The notes under the pieces are model-generated. The model did not search any database, had not been told where the DNA came from, and was given only the letters and a program-made list of their open reading frames with translations. Of a stretch of 64,000 bases of DNA, positions 56,535 through 64,000 are shown in pieces. The position numbers and the translations under genes were made by a program. The DNA is from Dryocosmus kuriphilus. Its lineage: Eukaryota; Arthropoda; Insecta; Hymenoptera; Cynipidae. Each line of letters opens with the position of its first letter. Positions within the stretch are counted from its first letter, which is position 1. The stretch spans positions 33,026,548-33,090,547 of the forward strand of contig CM076196.1 of assembly GCA_038277395.1 (NCBI GenBank). The letters run 5' to 3'.

Positions 56535-58185
56535 AATTTCAACACTTGAATATGAGAAAGGGTCGAGATGAAAAAACCCGTGTTGCTTATTATTTGGTCC
56601 TCTAAAACATATCCAAAAACAAAAAAAAATCGGAGCCCACCTGAAAGACATTTCTTGTCAGTGTAATTAAATCTGTTTACCGAAAGTGTTCTTTTCCTTG
56701 ATTTTTTATTTTCGATCTGTAATTCTTAAATAAATGAATATTTTTCAAAACCAAAAGAATTGTTTGTTTAGAGATGGCTAAGCAATACATAAAAAGTCGT
56801 GACAAATCAATATCGAAACTATGAGACAATTGTTGCTCAACTTCTCATAAAAACAATTGATACATATTTCATGAATAATTTCAATAAGAATATAATTGGG
56901 ATAGGAAAACAGTTTTCAAATTAAGAAGCTTGACTTCATTAATCATTGTGGTGTGGATATATAACCATTCCATCATCAATCAAAGAATGGGCGGTTGTAT
57001 GTCCTTCATCTGACGTAATATGAGAATCAAATGAATGAAATTTCCAAACTGGAAAAAGATTATACCATGTCTTCCTGAACACGACACTGGTGTAGGAAAA
57101 AATTAATCAGGAGACTATTCTTCTAGTTAGTGAATGCACGAATTAAGTTTAGTAAAGCTAATGTTCTTATATGGTTCGTAAAGTTCATTATCGTCTTCCT
57201 TCAAAGATTGACTAATGACTCTACCTAACACTGAGATCTAATCGTTTTCCTTGAAAATAAATTATACACTAATTATACCTTACGAAATGTTTTAAAATCT
57301 TATCTTAAAATAGAAGAACATAAAATACATATCATTTAGATAGAGTATGCAATTATATATTTAGAATCAGCGTACAATATTTAATAATATAATTGAGGCA
57401 CTGCGAATGACAAATATAACTACTTTTTATAGGTAAAGAACAAAAATTAAATTTTTAAAGAGAACAAACAAATTTTTTCTGTGATAGGATTCGAAATATA
57501 AAATTTTTAGACAATCATAGAAGCAAGTGTCAAACGTGAAAAAAAATTTTCAGACAAGTAGGGAGGAAAAACGAAATAGGCCTTAACTAGCTTTCATTCT
57601 CAATAATTTAAAACTGCATTTTTTGATGTTTTAAATGTATTTTAAAAACTTCGAAAGTATTTCAAAATGATTTTTTATTATAAAAAGGCATCACACGAGA
57701 CAGAAAAAATAAGTTTAAGGGCATGTAATTTCGTAGAATATAATAGGCACATGCTAACGGAAGTAAATTATAGCCTATGATTGGTTTACATAAATAAAAA
57801 CAGTTTTCGTACGTTAATTTACACAATTTGCAATTAAATTTTGAAATAAACTTTTTTGTTTTGGATGTAAAAGACAAATTTTTTTTTTGATTTCTGGTAA
57901 TCAACAAAAGTAATCAACAAAAAAAATTCCTCTTTTACATCTAAAACTTAACGCTTATAAACACCACCATTACATCATCTAAATAAACTTTTTTGGTTGT
58001 CCACAATAAGGGATAGTTCATTTACATCAGTTTTTATGTTCTTTTGTTTGTCCTCAATTTTGAATTTTCGATGTCAAATATTTCGTATTTCGGAATAAAG
58101 CTAGGTGGAAGGCGAAAAGCACCTAACCTCCAAAAGTATAGTGATTTCACGGATTTTAGCATAAATGGCTAATGATTGTTTAAAA
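56535..58185. other. AT-rich stretch, nothing recognised
   Basis: No gene, element ends or strong repeat found. Short frames have no motifs. Confidence 0.5.
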
Positions 58186-58189
58186 TTGA

Positions 58190-58980
58190 CAATCTGAGAG
58201 AAAAATTCTATTTCATGATTTAAATTGAAAAAATTCCCTAAAAAATGAATAAATTCTTATTTTGTTAGAATAATTTCTAAAATTGTATAAGAAAAATTGG
58301 ACAAGGATTGGCAAAAATTGCGAATTTTGTAGGAAAAGTATATTTTATTATTTCAATAGGAAAAATTACAAAAAAAAAGAATAAATTTCCAGTTTGCTGG
58401 AATAATTTCCAATATTGTATAGGAGATATAGGAGAAAAGTGTCAGTTTTGTAAGGAAAGTAGATTTCATGATTTAAATGGGAAAAACTCAGAAAAGAAAT
58501 AAATTTTTACCTATTTTAATGTATTTTTACGACTTTTAATATTTCAAGGGATTTTAATAGATTGAAATAAATTTCTAGAGATTTCAAACATTTCAAAAGA
58601 TGTTGAAAAATTTCTAGGATTTCTAATGGTTTTAAGGGATTTTGGGGGATTTCTAGAGAACTTTTTGGAAGAGAAATTTCTTTATTTTTCAAGAGATTTA
58701 AAATTATTTCTACATGTGTCGAAAAAATCGGAGAAAGTAGTTAATTCTACAGAAAAAGTAGATTTCATCATATAAGTGAAAAAAATCCCTAAAAAAAAAA
58801 AAATAAAGTTTTATTTTGTTAAAATAATTACTAAAACTGTATAAGAAAGATTGTAGAAGAATTGGGAAAAATTGCCAGTTTTGTAGGAAAAGCATATCTC
58901 ATGATTTAAGTGGAAAAAATTCTAAAATAAATGAATAAATTTCCATTTTTATGGAATAATTTCCACCACTGTATATTACT
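58190..58980 (+). repeat. ~127-bp tandem repeat, interrupted
   Basis: Units with TTTGTAGGAAAAGTATAT / GTAGATTTCATGATTTAA and AATAATTTCCAATATTGTAT recur from 58190 to 58500 and 58720 to 58980. The middle is the 58502-58718 repeat. Confidence 0.75.
58502..58718. repeat. Direct repeat, copy 1
   Basis: Shares GAGATTTCAAACATTTCAA and TTTGGGGGATTT with 60915-61133, same order. A-tract texture. Confidence 0.75.
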
Positions 58981-59188
58981 GTTAAAAATGTTCGGAGTTT
59001 TACGTTACAAAAATGTAGTAAATTTCAAAAAATGTTTTTTGAATTTATTCTAATACGAATGAAATTGAAAAACCACACATGTCACTTAATTTTCAGAAAA
59101 TGTTCGGAAATTTCAGATTTTGTATGAAATTTCAAAACCGTTTCGTAAAATTTTTCATTCTTATTATCATTTTAAAATATGCTCAGAA

Positions 59189-60431
59189 TTTAAGGGACTA
59201 ACAAAAAATAACGAAACAATGAATACCGAATATACAAATTAACGAAAAAGAAAATTGTCGAAAAGGAAAATTGACGAAAATGAAAATTGACGAATCTTAA
59301 AATTTCCAAAATTTAAAATAACGACCAAATTTTCAATTATCGAAGAATAAAAATCTCGAATTATGCAAACAAAGAATTTAAAAATATCCAAAATTAAAAT
59401 TTACCGAATTATAAAATTTACGAATTATAATATTAAAGAATTTTAATTATATAAATAATATTTAATTATAGGACTAATAAAAAATAACGAAAAAATAAAT
59501 ACCAAATATAGAAACTAACGAAAAAGAAAATTGCCGAAAATAAAAATTGACGAATCTTAAAATTTTCGAATAAGATAACAACAAAATTTTTAATTATCGA
59601 AAAATAGAATTCTCGAATTATGCAAATAACGAATTTAAAAATATCCCAACTTAAAATTTACCGAATTTTAAAATTTGCGAATTATAAAATTAATGAATTA
59701 TTAATTTCCCCCAAATTTTTAAATTGACGAAATTTAAAATTTTCGAAGTTGAAAATTGTCGTTATTTAAAATTAACAAAAATAAATATTGAATTTAGAAG
59801 TAAAATATTTAATTATTTAATAATTAATTATCAAATAAATAATATTAATTATTCAATACTAAGTGTAAAATAATAACACAGACATGTCAGTTTAATAATA
59901 AGGTTCATCTATTAATTTGAAAGGCTTTTAGGGGAGGGGGAGTGGGCCTCAAATTCCAAAAAAGATCCTTATGTAATTTATGGAATTTTATGAATTTTCT
60001 CATCAAAAATTTTTTCTGGAAATTTTTGAAAATTTTGAAATTATTTATTTTATAATTTAATATTTATTTTCGTCTACTTTAAAAATAAACAATTTTGAAT
60101 TTCGTCAATTTTAAATTTCGGGAATTTAAGAATTTTTCGGGAAATTAATAATTAGGTAATTTTATAATTCATTAATATTATAATTAGTAAATTTTTTAAT
60201 CCGAAAATTTTAATTTCAGATATTTTAAAGTTAAAGTCAATTTTTATTTCGGATGTTTTTGGATTCATTATTTGCATAATTCGAGATTTTTATTTGTCGT
60301 TAATTAAAAATTTTCTCGCCATTTTAAATTTCGAAGATTATATAATTCGTCAATTTATATTTTCGACAATTTTCTTTTTCGTTAATTTTTATAATTGATA
60401 TTTATTTTTTCGTTCTTTTTTAATAGTCCCG
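59189..60431. mobile_element. 1.2-kb foldback of short degenerate repeats
   Basis: GGGACTAACAAAAAATAACG at 59189 is mirrored by the complement near 60431 (TTTTTTAATAGTCCC). Arms are built of ~25-30-bp units of the type AAAATTGACGAATTTTAAAA; a second copy of the end motif lies at 59463. A G-rich ~100 bp near 59930 marks the centre. No coding sequence. Confidence 0.78.
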
Positions 60432-60914
60432 AGCTTAAATAAATTGATAAAATTAATAATTTTCATAGAAAATAAATTTGTTTGCGAAAAAATTTTAAAA
60501 CGCGAGTTTTTCATTATAAAAAACACTTACAATGTGTATTTTTCTAAAACTGAAAAAAACAAGAAAAGTGAACATATAAACATTTTAATAAATAAAAGAT
60601 AAAAAAGAATTGAAAAAAAGAGGCAGCGAGAATCTCAGAGCACTGCTTTGAATTTTCAAGATACGAATTGATTTTTAATATCGTGATTTTGAAATTTCAA
60701 AATGAGAATTGAATATTCCATGACAAGTGTCATTGAAGTATCAAAAAAAGTGATATTGAATTTTTCATACTTGTTAAATTTTAGATTACAAAAGTTCCTA
60801 AAATTTACAACACTTTTGCGTCTGTTAAAAACTTCCAATGCATTTTTCGGAAATTTCACCAATAAATTTCTAACAGTGTAGCAGGAACTGGAAAAAATGG
60901 TCAATTTTTTAGGA
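60432..60914. other. AT-rich spacer
   Basis: An 82-codon minus-strand frame (60656-60904) has no motif; nothing else seen. Confidence 0.4.
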
Positions 60915-61133
60915 AAAGTAGATTTTTACTTACTTCAATGAATTTTTACGATTTTTAAGATTTCAATTGGATTCTAAAGGATTGAAATGAACTTCAAGAG
61001 ATTTCAAACATTTCAATGGATGTAGAAGAATTTTAAAGATTTATAGTGATTTTCAGAGACTTTGGGGGATTTTTAGAGAACTTTTGGGAAGAAAAATTGA
61101 TTTATTTTCAGGGGATTTAAAATTATTTTTACA
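60915..61133. repeat. Direct repeat, copy 2
   Basis: Matches 58502-58718, about 80% by eye. Confidence 0.72.
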
Positions 61134-61189
61134 TGATACTTTTCTTGTTCCGTAGAGAATTTCGAAACTTGTAAATATTTAAACTTATA

Positions 61190-61739
61190 CGAGGCGCGAT
61201 CAAAAATTAAGGTGACTTTTTATTTTTATCAAAATATATTTATTTATTCATCAATATTGATGTTGTCCCCTTCAAAGTAATCCCCCTTGGATATAATACA
61301 TTTGTGCCAGCGCTTTTTCCAATCCTCAAAGCATTTCTGATAAGCACTTTTTGGTATAGACTTCAGCTCTTCCAGCGATGCGGTCTTTATCTCCTCAATT
61401 GTCGCAAAAGGCCGTCCTTTCATGGGTCTTTTCAGTTTTGGAAACAGGAAAAAGTCGCAGGGAGCCAAATCTGGTAAATATGGTGGCTTAATTCTATTTC
61501 TTACCCAAAATTGGATGCAAATTCTTTGATCGATTTTTTTCGACAGCAGAAAATCGCCGAGCACGCAAAACACTTCTAACCTTTATGCCTCTCACAAAGA
61601 AACAAAAAATGCTATACAGCTGAAACTGTGCACATATGTTTGGGACGAGTGTACCAACATAAGAAAAAAAGAGAACGAATATCGACTGTACGCATTCCGA
61701 GAAATTCAAAAAGTCACCTTACTTTTTGATCACACCTCG
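61190..61739 (-). mobile_element. Deleted mariner-like element
   Basis: Inverted termini CGAGGCGCGATCAAAAATTA and CGAGGTGTGATCAAAAAGTA, both leading to AGGTGACTTTTT, are flanked by TA (61188-61189 and 61740-61741). At 550 bp it is less than half the ~1.3 kb usual for mariner; the central region is gone. Confidence 0.93.
61244..61573 (-). pseudogene. Mariner transposase C-terminal fragment
   Basis: The minus strand has PYLPDLAPCDFFLFPKLKR (third catalytic Asp in the PCD triplet), then GRPFATIEEIKTASLEEL and KCFEDWKKRWHKCI to the stop near 61244. The first two catalytic Asp and the DNA-binding domain are deleted. The preceding ~30 codons come from the element's 5' region joined by the deletion. 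The pattern is that of mariner DD34D transposases. Confidence 0.92.
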
Positions 61740-61741
61740 TA

Positions 61742-62480
61742 CATTAGTTTTAACCTCAAGTATATTTTTGATTATTAAAAAAAGTTTTTAATTTATGTCC
61801 TATTTTTATATCATTGTTTGTAGAATAGTTTTAAATGAATCTTGCATTATTGCATATCTTTATTGAAACACAAATTCGAAAATTTGGTTTTCTTTTTATT
61901 CTTTAATAAATAAAAGGAACACGGATTCAAAATTTAGTTAATAAAAGTTATAAAAAGCTTCAACGTTTAAACTTCGCGAGTTGCGATTGGTCGTCTTTAG
62001 CTAATTGGGCAAAGTTACGAGCTTTAAAAAAGAATGGCATATTTAAAATATCTCTAGATTTCGATCAAGTTTCTCCAAATTCTTCACAAATCCGAGATTT
62101 GTCAAAATTTCAGATCTAAAAAAAAGTCCGTAGACCTGGCAGCACTCTTTCGGACATTTATCGATAGGTCTTAACCAAGAGTATTTGAAAATAAAAAAAC
62201 GAGTTTCGAAAAAAGTGGTCTTTACCTATTTGTAATTCTCTTTCTCAGTGCCTGAATTGCATGATTATAGAAATGCAATTTTTATAGAAAGTGACGGGAA
62301 TAGAACATTGAGGAAGGTAAGAGAATCAACGAGCAAGTTTTAATTCACAAGCGGAAATGAGACCTTGATCATACTTGAAAGTATTACGCTTATTCCATTT
62401 TCCTTCATTACTTCTAATAAAAATTGTTTATAGGTATCTCACGGTAGGAAATTTTAATACTATTCTGTTCATTATCTTTG
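61742..62480. other. AT-rich spacer
   Basis: Nothing recognised. Confidence 0.45.
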
Positions 62481-62484
62481 GAAA

Positions 62485-64000
62485 TTGTAAAAATCTATTA
62501 AATAAGTAGACGATATTTGAAATCACTTGAAAATGTTGAAATCCTTCGAAATTCAATGAACTCCTTCAAACCTTGTTAAATTCCTTGAAATACCCTTGAA
62601 ATCTTTGTAAATACTTCAAAATTCTTTGAAATCCCTTGCCATTTTTTAAATCTCTTGAAACTCCTTAGAATCTGCTAAAATAACTAAACGCCTTTAAAAT
62701 TTTCGGAATCCCATAAAATCATTTTAAAAGTTTTAAAAACCATGAAAGTCTGTCAAAATCACTTGAAAACGTTTGAAATCCCTTAGAATTGAAAGAATCA
62801 TGTGGAAATCTTTGAATTGTTTCAAAATCCGTTCAAGTCTTTCGAAATCTTACGAAATTCCTTGAAATCCGTGAAAATGCTTCAGAATCCCTTTAAACAC
62901 TTTGAAATCCTTTAAAATAACTTAAAATCTTTAAAGTCTATTGAAATCGTGCAAATCTATTGAAATTAACATAAATCACTTGAATTCCCTTGAAAGTCTT
63001 TAATTCTCTTGAAATTCTTTGGAATCTTTTCAACAAATTTTAAATCTTTAAAATCCTTCGAAATTTGTTTAATTCCTCAATATCTTTTAAAATCGTTGAC
63101 ATCCGTAAAAATCCCTTGTAATAAAATTCAGATTATTCGCAAAAGTTCTCTAGAAATTCGTTGAAATCGGTTAAAATAGCTTAAAATCTTTTGAAATCCC
63201 GTAATATCCTCTAAAAGTCCTCAGAAATGCTTGGAAATCCTCTAAACTCCCTGCATGTATTTCGAAATCTTACGAAATGCTTTGAAATCTGTGGAAATAC
63301 ATTAAAATCCTTTAAAATTGTTGTGAACCTTTTAAAGTAACATAAAATCTATGAAATGTGGAGAATTTTTTTGAAATAAAATTTAATTTTTTCGCTAAAG
63401 TTTTCTATAAATTCGTTGAAATCCCTTGAAATCTTTGGAAATCGTAAAAATCTAGTAAATAAGTAGAAGATATTTGAAATCACTTGAAAATTTGGAAATC
63501 CTTCGAAATTCAATAAAATCCTTCAAATCTTCTTAAATCCCTCGAAACACCTTGAAAGCCCTTGAAATCTTTGTAAATACTTCAAAATTCTTTGAAATTC
63601 CTTGCCATTTTTTAAATCTCTTGAAACTCCTTAGAATCTGTTAAAATAACTTAAAATCATTAAAATATTCGGAATCCCATAAAATCATTCTAAAAGCTTT
63701 AAAATCCATGAAAGTCTTTCAAAATCACTTGAAAACGTTTGAAATCCCTTAGAGTTAACGGTATCATGTGTAAATGCTTGAATTCTTCTAAAATCCGTTC
63801 AAGTTTTTCGAAATCTTACGAAATTCCTTGAAATCCGTGAAAATGCTTCAGAATCCCTTTAAAAACTTGGAAATCCTTTAAAATAACTTAAAGTCTTCAA
63901 AGTCTATTGAAATCGTACAAATCTATTGAAATTAGCATAAATCACTTGAATTCCCTTAAAAGTCTTAAATTCCCTTGAAATTCTTTGGAATCTTTTCAAA
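62485..64000. repeat. A-tract decamer array with ~957-bp period
   Basis: CCTTGAAATC-type decamers throughout. AAATCTATTAAATAAGTAGA at ~62491 and its near copy at ~63448 start collinear blocks 957 bp apart, with the same order of phrases (GTGAAAATGCTTCAGAATCC in both). Continues beyond the window. Confidence 0.85.

Overview
This window is AT-rich eukaryotic, almost certainly metazoan, DNA made nearly entirely of transposable elements and repeats. The mix points to an arthropod, most likely an insect: Penelope-like retroelements (PLEs) with GIY-YIG endonuclease domains and hammerhead ribozymes, hAT, PIF/Harbinger and mariner DNA transposons, and many miniature inverted-repeat elements. A hymenopteran is a guess that I cannot prove. 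I found no host protein-coding gene, tRNA or rRNA. Only one long intact reading frame exists: a 582-codon frame at 51145-52893 on the minus strand, inside a transposon-like unit.

Layout. 1-2055 is a satellite of ~318-bp monomers in a three-monomer (~955-bp) higher-order repeat. 2056-3284 is one arm of a foldback element. 4095-9317 and 13389-17812 are inverted copies of one element whose interior is a decamer-phased A-tract array. 12062-20173 is a hAT transposon with a perfect 8-bp target duplication. It carries a PLE, which in turn carries the second A-tract element, so the nest is three deep. 21590-28170 is a PLE split by a second PLE (22126-27149, 12-bp duplication), itself split by a TA-flanked DNA element (23344-24739). 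28985-32150 holds more A-tract DNA, two palindromic elements and a dispersed direct repeat. 33345-39120 is a PLE terminal-repeat cluster split by a 4.5-kb Harbinger element whose empty site survives nearby. 39729-42141 is a 2.4-kb palindromic foldback element. 42724-46404 is a larger palindromic element with a 9-bp duplication, sitting inside a PLE (42418-47355) and itself hit by a PLE. 47885-50548 and 54545-56530 are PLEs with inverted terminal repeats. 50570-53917 is the unit carrying the 582-codon frame between inverted arms of ~123-bp repeats. The remainder is tandem repeats, a small foldback (59189-60431), a deleted mariner (61190-61739) and a final A-tract array to the end.

The strongest signals are: (1) fifteen hammerhead ribozyme motifs, one or two per PLE, whose stem III differs between families yet stays self-complementary; (2) kilobases of A-tracts locked to a 10-bp period; (3) four apparently unrelated elements whose inverted arms are tandem arrays; and (4) nuclear-receptor-type hexamer clusters in the arms of the 582-codon element. 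The genes do not form a pathway. They are parasites and relics whose target duplications give the order of insertion.
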